Source: Kocuria salsicia (GTDB taxonomy: Bacteria; Actinomycetota; Actinomycetes; Actinomycetales; Micrococcaceae). Taken from it: a stretch of DNA of 64,000 bases. The notes under the pieces were generated by a model. That model was not told the origin of the DNA and searched no databases. It saw only the letters and a list, made by a program, of their open reading frames with translations. Both the position numbers and the translations under genes were made by a program. Location: the NCBI RefSeq assembly GCF_007681555.1, contig NZ_VELE01000001.1, forward strand, positions 744,001 through 808,000, given 5' to 3'. This document shows positions 19,087 through 27,553 of this stretch, one piece after another. The first letter of the stretch is position 1. Every line of letters starts with the position of its first letter.

Positions 19087-19142
19087 GGTCGCCGTGGCGC
19101 GGCGACCGGACGGAAGTGCCCCGGACCAAAGCGCATCCGGGG
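19087..19142 (-). promoter_or_regulatory. Structured nusG-rplK leader
   Basis: Two perfect hairpins lie between nusG and rplK: CCCCGGA/TCCGGGG (19119-19142) and GGTCGCCG/CGGCGACC (19087-19107). In other bacteria L1 binds the leader of the L11-L1 operon, so this is a candidate control site. The first hairpin could also attenuate read-through from nusG. Confidence 0.4.
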
Positions 19143-19162
19143 AGATCCGAAGTCTGTGGCGA

Positions 19163-20080
19163 CTAGATCTTGGTGACCTGGTCGAAGCCGAGGGTCACGG
19201 GGGTCTCGCGCTCGAAGATGGAGACCAGCACCACGAGCTGCTGGGATTCCACCTTGATCTCGGAGATCGTGGCGGGCAGCGTCTCGAACGGGCCCTCCTT
19301 CACGATCACCGACTCGCCGACCTCGAAGTCCACCGTGATCTGCGGGGCGGCGCCGCCCTGGGCACCGGACGCGGAGCCGGCGGTCTCGCCGACGCCCTTG
19401 GCCTTCTCGGGGGTCTCGAACGTGGGCGCGAGCATGTCGAAGACCTCGTCCAGACGCAGCGGCGCCGGGTTGTACGCGTCCTGGCCCACGAAGCCGGTGA
19501 CACCCGGGGTGTGGCGGACCGCGCCCCAGGAGGCGTCCGTGAGGTTCATGCGCACGAGCACGTAGCCGGGGATCCGCACGCGGCGCACGGTCTTGCGCTG
19601 CGAGTTCTTGATCTCCACGACCTCCTCCATGGGCACCTCGATCTGGAAGATGTCCTCTTCCATGTTGAGGGACTGGATGCGGGTCTCGAGGTTCGTCTTC
19701 ACGCGGTTCTCGTAGCCGGCGTAGGTGTGGATGACGAACCAGTCGCCCTCCTGGCGGCGCAGCTTGGCCTTGAACTCGGCCACCGGGTCCACGTCGTCCT
19801 CGACGGTCTCCTCGGTGACCTCCACCGTCTCGGTGGGAACGGCCACGGGCTCCACGGCGCCCTCGGCGACGTCGAGGTCCGCCTCCTGGACGGACTGCTC
19901 GGCAGTGGGCTCCGGGGCCGTGGTGTCCTCGGCCTCCGGGGTGGCGTCCTGGACGTCGTCCGTTCCGGCGGTCTCCGCCGCGCTCACGCTCTCCGTCGAC
20001 TCGTCCTGCGCAGCGTCAGCCGAGGGGGCGTCGGACTGTGCGGGCTGAGTGGCGTCGTTCTCGAGCTCGTGATCGCTCAC
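19163..20080 (-). CDS. nusG: Transcription termination/antitermination factor NusG
   Basis: NusG binds RNA polymerase and Rho/S10. It has 305 residues against about 180 in E. coli. Residues 1-108 are an acidic extension rich in Glu, Asp, Ala and Thr. The NGN domain begins at [17 protein letters not shown] (112 onward). A Gly/Ala-rich insertion ([15 protein letters not shown]) precedes the KOW domain, which ends [14 protein letters not shown]. Long acidic N-termini are known in actinobacterial NusG; their role is unclear. It lies 46 bp downstream of secE. Confidence 0.97.
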   Translation of the reverse strand: MSDHELENDATQPAQSDAPSADAAQDESTESVSAAETAGTDDVQDATPEAEDTTAPEPTAEQSVQEADLDVAEGAVEPVAVPTETVEVTEETVEDDVDPVAEFKAKLRRQEGDWFVIHTYAGYENRVKTNLETRIQSLNMEEDIFQIEVPMEEVVEIKNSQRKTVRRVRIPGYVLVRMNLTDASWGAVRHTPGVTGFVGQDAYNPAPLRLDEVFDMLAPTFETPEKAKGVGETAGSASGAQGGAAPQITVDFEVGESVIVKEGPFETLPATISEIKVESQQLVVLVSIFERETPVTLGFDQVTKI

Positions 20081-20126
20081 TGGGGATTCCTGCTTTCTGT
20101 GGACGTCTGTGAAGTGCTGGAGGGGG

Positions 20127-20393
20127 TCACTGGGCCTGGGTGCCGTTACCGAAGAGCCAGATGGCCACCTGGCCGAAGCCGAGGTCCAGCAGGGAGATCA
20201 GCACCATCATGAATGCCACGAAGACCAGGACCACCAGGACGTAGTTGACCAGTTCACGCCGGGTGGGCGTGACGACCTTCTTGAGCTCTCCCACGACCTG
20301 CCGGAAGAACAGCCAGATCCTGCCGAAGAATCCGCGCCTGCGGTCCGCATCGGTGGGCTGGCCAGGGGTCTGTCCCGTGGCGGTGTGCGACAT
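20127..20393 (-). CDS. secE: Preprotein translocase subunit SecE
   Basis: SecE of the SecYEG channel, 88 residues. It has a polar N-terminus (about 20 residues), the conserved [20 protein letters not shown] amphipathic segment, and one membrane helix, [20 protein letters not shown]. The ATG at 20393 has GGGGAGAG upstream. It lies between tRNA-Trp and nusG, the classical actinobacterial order. Confidence 0.97.
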   Translation of the reverse strand: MSHTATGQTPGQPTDADRRRGFFGRIWLFFRQVVGELKKVVTPTRRELVNYVLVVLVFVAFMMVLISLLDLGFGQVAIWLFGNGTQAQ

Positions 20394-20457
20394 CGGCTCT
20401 CCCCTGCGTGAAGCAGCTGCTCGGCGGTGGTGTGTGTGCCGTGGATAGGTCGTGAAG

Positions 20458-20530
20458 CAGGGCAGACAGGACTCGAACCTGCAACCTGCGGTTTTGGAGA
20501 CCGCTGCGCTACCAATTGCGCCACTGCCCT
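20458..20530 (-). tRNA. tRNA-Trp(CCA)
   Basis: 73-nt cloverleaf with acceptor AGGGCAG/CTGCCCT, D-arm GCGCAATTGGTAGCGC, anticodon loop CTCCAAA (CCA) and T-arm GGTTCGAGTCC. No CCA tail is encoded. It lies directly upstream of secE, as in many actinobacteria. Confidence 0.97.
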
Positions 20531-20653
20531 TCAGTGCCCGCACCGCGAGTGCCTCGCTGCTCGGAACACGGTGCCTGAGCCTATCACCGGGGCGTTCGCC
20601 CGAGCGACGGTCCCGCGCGGAAATGACCGCACGGGTGGCGGCACCAACCAGTC

Positions 20654-20682
20654 ATGCTACGCGCACGCCCCGTTCCGTGCAA
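20654..20682 (-). promoter_or_regulatory. Promoter of tRNA-Trp-secE-nusG
   Basis: TTGCAC (20677-20682) and TAGCAT (20654-20659) on the minus strand with an exact 17-bp spacer, about 120 bp before tRNA-Trp. Its -35 box overlaps that of the divergent aminotransferase promoter. Confidence 0.6.
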
Positions 20683-20706
20683 AGCCGGAGGTGGGCGACC
20701 TAGAGT
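20678..20706 (+). promoter_or_regulatory. Promoter of the aminotransferase operon
   Basis: TGCAAA (20678-20683) and TAGAGT (20701-20706) with a 17-bp spacer. The -35 shares five bases with the divergent tRNA-Trp/secE promoter. Confidence 0.5.
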
Positions 20707-20769
20707 GGAGGCAGCGTCCGGGTCCGGCACCGCGGCCCGACATCCAGCCAGCCAGGAGAGTTGATCACC

Positions 20770-21981
20770 ATGTCACCATCGCAGCAGCGGATCTCGCGCC
20801 GGATCGGGGCGATCGCCGAGTCCGCGACCCTCGCCGTGGACGCCAAGGCCAAGGCGCTGAAGGCGCAGGGACGGCCGGTGATCGGCTTCGGCGCCGGCGA
20901 GCCGGACTTCTCCACTCCGGACGACATCGTGGACGCGGCGGCCCAGGCGCTGCGGGAGCCCGCGAACTTCCGCTACTCCCCCGCTGCCGGTCAGCCGAAG
21001 CTGCGCGCGGCGATCGCGCGCGCCACCGCCCGGGACAGCGGCTGGGAGGTCGAAGACTCGCAGGTGCTGGTGACCAACGGCGGCAAGCAGGCGGTCTACC
21101 AGGCGTTCCAGACCGTCGTCGACGACGGCGACGACGTCCTGCTGCCCGCTCCCTACTGGACCACCTACCCGGAGGCGATCCGGCTGGCCGGGGGCAACCC
21201 GGTGGAGGTCTTCGCGGGTGCTGAGAGCGACTACAAGGTCACGCCCGAGCAGCTGGAGCAGGCGTGGACGCCGCGCACCAAGGCGCTGCTGTTCTGCTCC
21301 CCGTCCAACCCCACCGGCTCCGTGTACACCGCGGAGGAGACCCGGGCGATCGGCGAGTGGGCCGCCGCCAAGGGCATCTTCGTGATCAGCGACGAGATCT
21401 ACCAGCACCTGACCTACGACGGCGTGGAGTTCGTCTCCATGGCCCAGGCCGTGCCCGAGCTGCACGAGAACCTGATCCTGCTCAACGGCGTGGCCAAGAC
21501 CTATGCGATGACCGGGTGGCGCGTGGGCTGGCTCGTGGGGCCCAAGGACGTGGTGAGGGCCGCGACCAACCTGCAGTCCCACCTGTCCTCCAACGTCAAC
21601 AACGTGGCGCAGGCCGCCGCCCTGGCCGCCCTGGAGGGGCCCATGGACCAGGTGGAGGCCATGCGCGAGGCCTTCGACCGGCGTCGTCGCACCATCGTGG
21701 ACGGGCTCAACGCCATCGACGGCGTGAACTGCCCCGTGCCCACCGGCGCGTTCTACGCGTACCCGGACGTCACCGCGCTGCTGGGGCGCGAGTTCGACGG
21801 CGTCACCCCGCAGACCTCCGCCGAGCTCGCGGAGCTGATCCTCGAGAAGGCGGAGGTGGCCGTGGTCCCCGGCGAGGCCTTCGGACCGTCCGGCTACCTG
21901 CGCCTGTCCTACGCCCTGGGCGACGACGACCTCGCCGAGGGACTCGCCCGACTGCAGAACTTCCTGGGAGGGAACAACTGA
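20770..21981 (+). CDS. Pyridoxal phosphate-dependent aminotransferase (aspartate aminotransferase type)
   Basis: Class I/II aminotransferase of fold type I, 403 residues. It begins [20 protein letters not shown], like class Ib aspartate aminotransferases. Signatures are [21 protein letters not shown], the [10 protein letters not shown] loop and [12 protein letters not shown]. The PLP lysine is in [16 protein letters not shown], and the substrate arginine is in [12 protein letters not shown]. The ATG at 20770 has GGAGAG 9 nt upstream; an in-frame TTG at 20761 is too close to that site. It is followed at once by a small membrane protein gene. Exact amino-acid preference is not determined. Confidence 0.93.
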   Translation: MSPSQQRISRRIGAIAESATLAVDAKAKALKAQGRPVIGFGAGEPDFSTPDDIVDAAAQALREPANFRYSPAAGQPKLRAAIARATARDSGWEVEDSQVLVTNGGKQAVYQAFQTVVDDGDDVLLPAPYWTTYPEAIRLAGGNPVEVFAGAESDYKVTPEQLEQAWTPRTKALLFCSPSNPTGSVYTAEETRAIGEWAAAKGIFVISDEIYQHLTYDGVEFVSMAQAVPELHENLILLNGVAKTYAMTGWRVGWLVGPKDVVRAATNLQSHLSSNVNNVAQAAALAALEGPMDQVEAMREAFDRRRRTIVDGLNAIDGVNCPVPTGAFYAYPDVTALLGREFDGVTPQTSAELAELILEKAEVAVVPGEAFGPSGYLRLSYALGDDDLAEGLARLQNFLGGNN

Positions 21982-21982
21982 G

Positions 21983-22348
21983 ATGAGCACCACCGACACC
22001 CTGAAGAACCTCGACGCCGCGCTGCCCTCGCCGGTGGCCGTGCCGAGCTCCGTTCTCGTGGCCGCCGGGCTGATCGGCGGCTACGGCGTGGCCCGCCTGA
22101 CCAAGGTCCGCTCGCTGGGCGGCGTGGCGCTGCTCGCGTGCGGCGTGGCCGCGGGGCGCACGTGGCTGGCCTCCGCCGGACCGGCGACCACCGCGGGGCT
22201 CTCCACCCTGTACATCGCGGGCTTCGGGCTCTCCCACCCGCTCGCCAAGAAGATGGGCGCGTGGCCGTCCGTCCTGGCCGTCACCGCCGTGAACGCGGGG
22301 GCCTCCTGGGCACTGGTGGACCGGCACAACTTCGCCGACGCCGCCTGA
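21983..22348 (+). CDS. Conserved small membrane protein, unknown function
   Basis: 121 residues starting 1 nt after the aminotransferase stop, with GGGAGGGAA in the end of the previous gene as its ribosome binding site. The N-terminal 22 residues are polar. Hydrophobic segments follow at about 23-38, 46-62 (VALLACGVAAGR), 70-84 and 95-110, so three or four short membrane helices are likely. I recognise no family. The tight coupling suggests shared expression, not necessarily shared function. Confidence 0.75.
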   Translation: MSTTDTLKNLDAALPSPVAVPSSVLVAAGLIGGYGVARLTKVRSLGGVALLACGVAAGRTWLASAGPATTAGLSTLYIAGFGLSHPLAKKMGAWPSVLAVTAVNAGASWALVDRHNFADAA

Positions 22349-22364
22349 GCGGCTCCCCTGCGCG

Positions 22365-22408
22365 ACAAGGCCGTGGGCCCCACCGGACGGTGGGGCCCAC
22401 GGCCTTGT
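22365..22408. terminator. Bidirectional terminator
   Basis: A perfect 21-bp inverted repeat with a 2-nt spacer (arms ACAAGGCCGTGGGCCCCACCG and complement) between converging genes; TTC follows on the plus strand and TCGCG on the minus strand. It serves the aminotransferase operon and the PepSY gene. Confidence 0.85.
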
Positions 22409-22446
22409 TCATGCCACATCGGGCCGAGCCCGAACGCGGAGGCCGC

Positions 22447-23658
22447 TCAGCCGCGCGCGGCGGCCCCCGTGCGGCGTCGTGCCAGGGCGGCGAGCAGCAG
22501 GTGCACCGCGAGGAACCCCAGCAGGGAGATCCCGAGCAGCGGCAGGAACACGCCGACGGCCACGGTCACGAGGACCAGGACCGGCCACAGCCACGCGGGT
22601 GCCGCCCGCAGTGCACCGCGCGGAGGCAGCGGACCGAGCTGCGCCGCCGCGGAACGGGTGGGACGGCGGCGCCACCACATCGCGTAGCCGCTCACCACCA
22701 GCACGACAATCGCCGCGGCGAGCGCGAGCAGCACGAGCTGGTTGGGCAGCCCGAACAGCAGCCCCATGTGCGCGGCCACGGCCCACTGCGCGAGCTTTGC
22801 CGGCAGGCTCCACTCGGAGAACCGCACGTGGTCGGTGACCTGCAGGTGGTGCGGGTCCACGGCCACGCTGTCCACCTGGGTGGGCCAGGAGCGCTCGTTC
22901 TCGGAGACCGTCCACGCCGCGCCGTCCGAGGCGGCCGGCTTGATCTCCACGGTCTGCGCCTCCAGCCCCTCCTGCCGCGCCGTCGCGAGCACAGCGTCGA
23001 AGGAACCGGGTGCCGCGGCCGGCATGTGGTGGCCGTGGTGGTGCTCGGCGTGCTCGTCCACGGGGGCCGCGCCGGAACCGCCGGACCCGCCGCCCAGGTC
23101 CGTGGCCACCTTGGGAGTGGTCCAGCTCAGGGCGAGGGCCCACAACCAGGTGGCCGCCAGCTCGCTGCAGAGCCGGCCGGGGCCCCCGAGCAGCAGGTCC
23201 CGGTGCACCGGTCGATGGTGGTGCGCAAGGGCAGCGCGCCGCTGGTGCCGTACTCGGTCATGCCACTTTTTACGCGACCCGTGCCGGGGGTCGACGAACA
23301 CGGCGCGGGACTCCCCGGTGCCCAGCGCGGGGTCCGCGAACATCACGTGTGTGGTTCCGCCACCGGATGCGGGACGCACGTTCACCGGTGACTCGGTCGT
23401 GCCCACGACCCGCTGCGCCGTCTCGACCTGCCGGTCCAGAGTGCGCGGCTCGGAGAAGACGGTGCTGGTGAACGCGTCCGCGTAGACCGCTCTCCCGAAC
23501 TTCGGGGTGAACACGTACAGGGTGCCGGTGACCGCGGCGACCACCAGGAAAGGACCCACGAGGATACCGGTGCAGACGTGCAGGCGGCGCAGCAGCCAGG
23601 CAGTGGTGGGGTGCGGGCGGGCCCGCGCGGACGCTCGCGCGTTCAGGGTCGTGGACAT
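22447..23658 (-). CDS. PepSY-associated membrane protein, apparently eroded
   Basis: PepSY/PepSY_TM family membrane protein, often linked to iron or heme uptake. The open frame has 403 residues; relatives as I know them have about 460-500. The first membrane helix (GPFLVVAAVTGTLYVF) and the PepSY-like segment near residue 60 are normal. Residues about 128-149 read as nonsense, while the expected MTEYGTSGALPLRTTIDR is present in another frame, so two compensating frameshifts are likely near 23275 and 23210. Then ELAATWLWALA joins LSWTTPK directly, whereas relatives have a helix-loop-helix of about 80 residues there. A His-rich stretch (EHHHGHH) and two C-terminal helices remain. It may be non-functional. 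Confidence 0.7.
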   Translation of the reverse strand: MSTTLNARASARARPHPTTAWLLRRLHVCTGILVGPFLVVAAVTGTLYVFTPKFGRAVYADAFTSTVFSEPRTLDRQVETAQRVVGTTESPVNVRPASGGGTTHVMFADPALGTGESRAVFVDPRHGSRKKWHDRVRHQRRAALAHHHRPVHRDLLLGGPGRLCSELAATWLWALALSWTTPKVATDLGGGSGGSGAAPVDEHAEHHHGHHMPAAAPGSFDAVLATARQEGLEAQTVEIKPAASDGAAWTVSENERSWPTQVDSVAVDPHHLQVTDHVRFSEWSLPAKLAQWAVAAHMGLLFGLPNQLVLLALAAAIVVLVVSGYAMWWRRRPTRSAAAQLGPLPPRGALRAAPAWLWPVLVLVTVAVGVFLPLLGISLLGFLAVHLLLAALARRRTGAAARG

Positions 23659-23687
23659 GGTGAATCACCTCTCGACGAGAACGGACC

Positions 23688-23724
23688 GGTGCCACCCCGG
23701 GGACAGTGCGTCCGGGGTGGCACC
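23688..23724 (-). terminator. Hairpin between small gene and PepSY gene
   Basis: Perfect 13-bp stem GGTGCCACCCCGG/CCGGGGTGGCACC with an 11-nt loop, between the 81-residue ORF and the PepSY gene on the minus strand. It is either a terminator of the upstream operon or an attenuator. Confidence 0.55.
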
Positions 23725-23737
23725 GGGAATGGACCGC

Positions 23738-23983
23738 TCAGATCGAGAGAGCGGGCGGTCCTCGTCGGGCTATGACGCGCACCGGTGACCAGGTGCGCGG
23801 GGGCAGGAGATGGGCCTGGGGAACGGGGCGCAGCGCGTGCCACGGCACGAGCACCGCGCGCAGCAGCTCCACCGCGGTGAAGAGCACGTGCACGGCGGCC
23901 GCCACGAGGCGCCACCAGCCGTCCTCGGAGTGGCGCAGGAGGACGAACGCCGCGACTGGTGCCGCCACGTGGGCCCGCAGCAT
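23738..23983 (-). CDS. Small membrane-associated protein, unknown
   Basis: 81-residue frame starting ATG at 23983, 11 bp after the ppk2 stop. The codons have strong G/C third positions up to about residue 68, as in neighbouring genes, which supports real coding. The protein has one long hydrophobic stretch (LVAAAVHVLFTAVELLRAVL) and ends with a basic tail, IARRGPPALS. There is no clear ribosome binding site, so translation may be coupled to ppk2. The position between ppk2 and the PepSY gene suggests an operon. No family recognised. Confidence 0.5.
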   Translation of the reverse strand: MLRAHVAAPVAAFVLLRHSEDGWWRLVAAAVHVLFTAVELLRAVLVPWHALRPVPQAHLLPPRTWSPVRVIARRGPPALSI

Positions 23984-23994
23984 GGGGCTGGCGC

Positions 23995-24906
23995 TCAGTC
24001 GTCCACGGCGTCGCGGCCGCGGCGCACGATCAGCGGATCCGGCGGGTACACCACGGAGGTGTCCTTGTCCTCGTAGTCGAACTGGTTGAGGAAGAAGCGC
24101 ATGGCGTTGAGCCGCGCCCGCTTCTTGTCGTTGGACTTGATGGTGATCCACGGGGCGTGGTCCGTGTCCGTGCGGCGGAAGGTCTCCTCCTTGGCCACGG
24201 TGTAGTCCTCCCAGCGGTCCAGGGAGGCGAGGTCCATGGGCGAGAGCTTCCAGCGGCGCACCGGGTCGATCTGGCGGATCGCGAAGCGGGTGCGCTGCTC
24301 GTGCTGGGTCACCGAGAACCAGAACTTGGTGAGGTGGATGCCCGAGTCCACGAGCATCTTCTCGAACACGGGCGCCTGCAGCATGAAGCTCTCGTACTGC
24401 TCGTCCGTGCAGAAGCCCATCACGCGCTCCACGTTGCCGCGGTTGTACCAGGAGCGGTCGAAGAGCACGATCTCCCCGTTGGTGGGCAGGTGCTGGATGT
24501 AGCGCTGGAAGTACCACTGGCCCTGCTCGCGGTCCGAGGGCTTGTTCAGCGCCACCACGCGGGCCGCGCGGGGGTTCAGGTGCTCGGTGAAGCGCTTGAT
24601 GGTCCCGCCCTTGCCCGCGGCGTCGCGGCCCTCGAAGACGATCACGTGCTTGAGGTCGTTGTCCTGGCCCCAGTACTGGAACTTCAGCAGCTCGATCTGC
24701 AGCTGGTACTTCTCGAGCTCGTAGTCCTCCCGGGACATCCGCTCGTCGTAGGGGTACCCCTCGCGCCAGGTCTCCACGGCGCTTCCACCCGGATCGATCA
24801 GGTCCGGGTCCGGCGACTGCCCGTCCCGCACCGTGTAGCCCTGGTCCACGAGCTTGTCGATGAACTCGCGCAGGTTCTCCCGCGCCGGTTCTTGCTGGGC
24901 GGTCAT
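23995..24906 (-). CDS. ppk2: Polyphosphate kinase 2 (PPK2)
   Basis: PPK2 transfers phosphate between polyphosphate and nucleotides, usually making NTP from NDP. It has 303 residues: one PPK2 domain. Walker A is FEGRDAAGKGG (residues 91-101), Walker B/lid is LFDRSWYNRG (148 onward), and RYIQHLPTNGEIV lies between. The ATG at 24906 has AGGAGG 5 nt upstream. The single-domain type could be a GDP- or ADP-preferring enzyme; the sequence alone does not decide. Its neighbour on the other strand is pfkA. Confidence 0.95.
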   Translation of the reverse strand: MTAQQEPARENLREFIDKLVDQGYTVRDGQSPDPDLIDPGGSAVETWREGYPYDERMSREDYELEKYQLQIELLKFQYWGQDNDLKHVIVFEGRDAAGKGGTIKRFTEHLNPRAARVVALNKPSDREQGQWYFQRYIQHLPTNGEIVLFDRSWYNRGNVERVMGFCTDEQYESFMLQAPVFEKMLVDSGIHLTKFWFSVTQHEQRTRFAIRQIDPVRRWKLSPMDLASLDRWEDYTVAKEETFRRTDTDHAPWITIKSNDKKRARLNAMRFFLNQFDYEDKDTSVVYPPDPLIVRRGRDAVDD

Positions 24907-25084
24907 GGCGTCCTCCTGGTGACCTGGCGGAGCGAACGTCTCGTTCACTGTTCTCGGTCCCGATCTTAGTTCCCCGCCTCCCCCGACGGCGCACGGGCGC
25001 CACCCCGCGAGTGTCCCGCCCCGCGACGTCGTTCCCGCACCCGCGAACACCCCGTGGCACCGCGCCGTCGGGCCCGTGGCTCAC

Positions 25085-25090
25085 TAGAAT
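25085..25090 (+). promoter_or_regulatory. -10 box of pfkA
   Basis: TAGAAT, the best match to TANNNT in the ppk2-pfkA gap, giving a leader of about 40 nt. The -35 is not recognisable. Confidence 0.45.
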
Positions 25091-25138
25091 GGAGGAGCCA
25101 GGCACCACCCGGAACCACACAGGAGCACTGAGGTAGAC

Positions 25139-26170
25139 ATGCGAATCGGGCTTATGACCAGCGGCGGGGACTGCCCCGGACTCAACGCGGTGATCCGCGG
25201 CGCGGTGCTGCACGGCATCAAGTCCTACGACCACGACTTCGTCGGCTTCCGGGACGGCTGGCGCGGCGTGGTGGAGGGCGACATCATGGAGCTGCCCCGC
25301 CAGAGCGTCCGCGGTCTCGCGCGCCAGGGCGGCACGATCCTCGGCACCTCGCGCACCAACCCGTTCGACGGCCCCAACGGCGGCCCCGAGAACATCGCGA
25401 AGGTGCTGGAGCGCCACCACATCGACGCCGTGGTGGCCATCGGCGGCGAGGGCACCCTGGCCGGGGCCAAGCGCCTCGCGGACGCCGGGCTGCCGGTGGT
25501 GGGGGTCCCCAAGACCATCGACAACGACCTCCAGGCCACGGACTACACCTTCGGCTTCGACACCGCCGTCTCGATCGCCACGGACGCCATGGACCGGCTG
25601 CGCACCACCGGCGAGTCCCACCACCGCTGCATGGTTGCCGAGGTCATGGGCCGCCACGTGGGCTGGATCGCGCTGCACTCCGGCATGGCCGCCGGCGCCC
25701 ACGCGATCCTGATCCCGGAGTTCCGCGTGCACATGGAGCAGGTGGCCGAGTGGGTCCGCGAGGTCCACGACCGCGGGCGTTCACCCCTGGTGGTCGTCGC
25801 GGAGGGCTTCATCCCGGACGACCGCAAGGAGGCCATCGCGGGCAAGGGCACCGAGGCGTCCGGCCGCCCGCGGCTCGGCGGCATCGGCGAGTTCGTCACG
25901 CAGGAGATCGAGGACATCACGGGCATCGAGACCCGCAACACGATCCTCGGCCACATCCAGCGCGGCGGCGCCCCCACGGGCTTCGACCGGGTCCTCGCCA
26001 CGCGCCTGGGCATCGGCGCGGTGACCATGGCCACCGAGAAGCAGTGGGGCAAGATGTGCGCCCTGCGCGGCACGGACCTCGTGCGCGTGGACTTCTCCAA
26101 GGCGCTCGACGGGCTCAAGGTGGTCCCGCAGGACCGCTACGACGAGGCCAAGGTGCTCTTCGGCCGCTGA
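25139..26170 (+). CDS. pfkA: 6-phosphofructokinase
   Basis: Phosphorylates fructose 6-phosphate in glycolysis. It has 343 residues. Signatures are TSGGDCPGLNAVIRG (7 onward), AIGGEGTLAG with Gly105, and VPKTIDNDL with Lys125. In this family the pair Gly/Gly marks ATP enzymes and Asp/Lys marks pyrophosphate enzymes. The Gly/Lys mix seen here is typical of actinobacterial enzymes of the mixed group, several of which use ATP, so ATP is the likely donor. AGGAG and AGGTAG lie upstream of the ATG. A candidate terminator follows. Confidence 0.95.
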   Translation: MRIGLMTSGGDCPGLNAVIRGAVLHGIKSYDHDFVGFRDGWRGVVEGDIMELPRQSVRGLARQGGTILGTSRTNPFDGPNGGPENIAKVLERHHIDAVVAIGGEGTLAGAKRLADAGLPVVGVPKTIDNDLQATDYTFGFDTAVSIATDAMDRLRTTGESHHRCMVAEVMGRHVGWIALHSGMAAGAHAILIPEFRVHMEQVAEWVREVHDRGRSPLVVVAEGFIPDDRKEAIAGKGTEASGRPRLGGIGEFVTQEIEDITGIETRNTILGHIQRGGAPTGFDRVLATRLGIGAVTMATEKQWGKMCALRGTDLVRVDFSKALDGLKVVPQDRYDEAKVLFGR

Positions 26171-26187
26171 TTCCGACGACGTCTCAC

Positions 26188-26215
26188 GGGCCGGTCTTCC
26201 CCCGAGGGCCGGCCC
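26188..26215 (+). terminator. Hairpin after pfkA
   Basis: GGGCCGG/CCGGCCC stem with a 14-nt loop, 18 bp after the pfkA stop. There is no U-tract. Confidence 0.45.
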
Positions 26216-26293
26216 TGCTCGTATCCGGGTCCCGGGGCCGTCCAGCCCGCCGTGCGGGGTGTCACCGCCCCGCCGGGGTCCGTGACGGTGTGC

Positions 26294-27553
26294 TCAGATG
26301 CGCATTCCGCCGCCGCGCGGGCCCCGCATGAGGCCCTGCGCGCGCCCGACCACCGAACCGGCGTCCGGGGGAACGATCACGGTCTGGGAGGCGGCCCACT
26401 CCTCGCGGGCCGCCCCGGCAGCGGTGGGCTCCTGGGTGGCGGCCGCACCGGAAAGGTCCGCGGGTTCCGCCTCGCTGCCCTCCGCGCCGTCTGTGGCGGG
26501 TGCGACCACGTCGCGCACCGTGAGCACCGCGGCCGGGTCCACCGACCGCTTGAGCACGGCCAGGGCGATCGGCCCGGCCTCGTGGTGCAGCTGGGCCGCG
26601 GTCACGCGCCCGACGACCTTCCCACCCGACTCCACTGTGGCACCGGTCTCCGGCAGGGTGTGCTGGGAGCCGTCCAGGTCCAGCAGCGTGAGCCGGCGGG
26701 GCGGGTGGCCCAGGTTGTGCACGCGGGCCACGGTCTCCTGGCCCTTGTAGCAGCCCTTGGACAGGTGCACCGCGGTGCGCATCCAGTCGAGCTCGTGGGG
26801 AATGCTCTTCTCGTCCGTCTCGGCTCCCCACCGGGGCCGCCACGCCTCGATCCGCAGGGCCTCCGCGGCCCAGGAACCGGCATGGCCGATGCCGTCCTCG
26901 CCCAGTGCTGCGACGACCCGCTGCAGCGCGGACATCGGCACCAGGTGCTCGTACCAGGAGCGGTCCTCACCGGGGTGCGCCTCGGTGTCCGCGTACGGGT
27001 GGCCGCCGGGGGCCACGCCCGGCCACGGGTCGTGCCACACGAGAACAGCGGGGGCGGCGCCGTCGACGTCGCCCAGGGCCGTGGCGAGCTGCTCGCCGAG
27101 ATCGCGCGTGGCGGCGAGCACCGCCCAGTCCGCGCTGACGTCCGTGACCGTCACCCGCAGGGCAAAGCGCATGGAGTCCAGCCAGCCGGCCAGTCCCGGG
27201 GCCTCGTCCGCCTCCGCGATCAGCCAGGTGGTCTCGCCGTCGTCGAGCACGTGCGGAGCGAACTCCACACGGCCCTGCACGCTGAGAAAGAGGGTTTCGG
27301 TGCTCTGCCCGGGCTGCAGCCCGGTGAGCACCTGGGAGGAGAGGGTGGTCAGCCAGCTCAACCGGTCCGGTCCGGCCACGGTCACGACGCCGCGCTGGGA
27401 CTCGTCCACGACCGCCCGGCCGCTCGCGAGGGCCCGCTGCTCCCGCACGGGATCGCCGTAGTGGGCCGCGACCCCCGCATCCAGGCCACCCGCGCCCACG
27501 GCTCCGTGGTGCTGCAGGAGTGCGGAGGTGTACGAGGGTGCTGCGTCAGTCAC
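26294..27553 (-). CDS. YgfZ/GcvT-like folate-binding protein
   Basis: YgfZ-family tetrahydrofolate-binding protein that in other bacteria helps assemble or repair certain Fe-S enzymes. It has 419 residues, longer than E. coli YgfZ (326). The signature KGCYKGQETVARVHNLG has the conserved Cys of the K-G-C-Y-x-G-Q-E motif. A C-terminal extension (about 80 residues) is rich in Ala and Glu and ends with RGPRGGGMRI. The start is GTG at 27553, overlapping the stop of the upstream nitrobindin-like gene (GTGA). It is related to gcvT but is not an aminomethyltransferase. Confidence 0.9.
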   Translation of the reverse strand: MTDAAPSYTSALLQHHGAVGAGGLDAGVAAHYGDPVREQRALASGRAVVDESQRGVVTVAGPDRLSWLTTLSSQVLTGLQPGQSTETLFLSVQGRVEFAPHVLDDGETTWLIAEADEAPGLAGWLDSMRFALRVTVTDVSADWAVLAATRDLGEQLATALGDVDGAAPAVLVWHDPWPGVAPGGHPYADTEAHPGEDRSWYEHLVPMSALQRVVAALGEDGIGHAGSWAAEALRIEAWRPRWGAETDEKSIPHELDWMRTAVHLSKGCYKGQETVARVHNLGHPPRRLTLLDLDGSQHTLPETGATVESGGKVVGRVTAAQLHHEAGPIALAVLKRSVDPAAVLTVRDVVAPATDGAEGSEAEPADLSGAAATQEPTAAGAAREEWAASQTVIVPPDAGSVVGRAQGLMRGPRGGGMRI

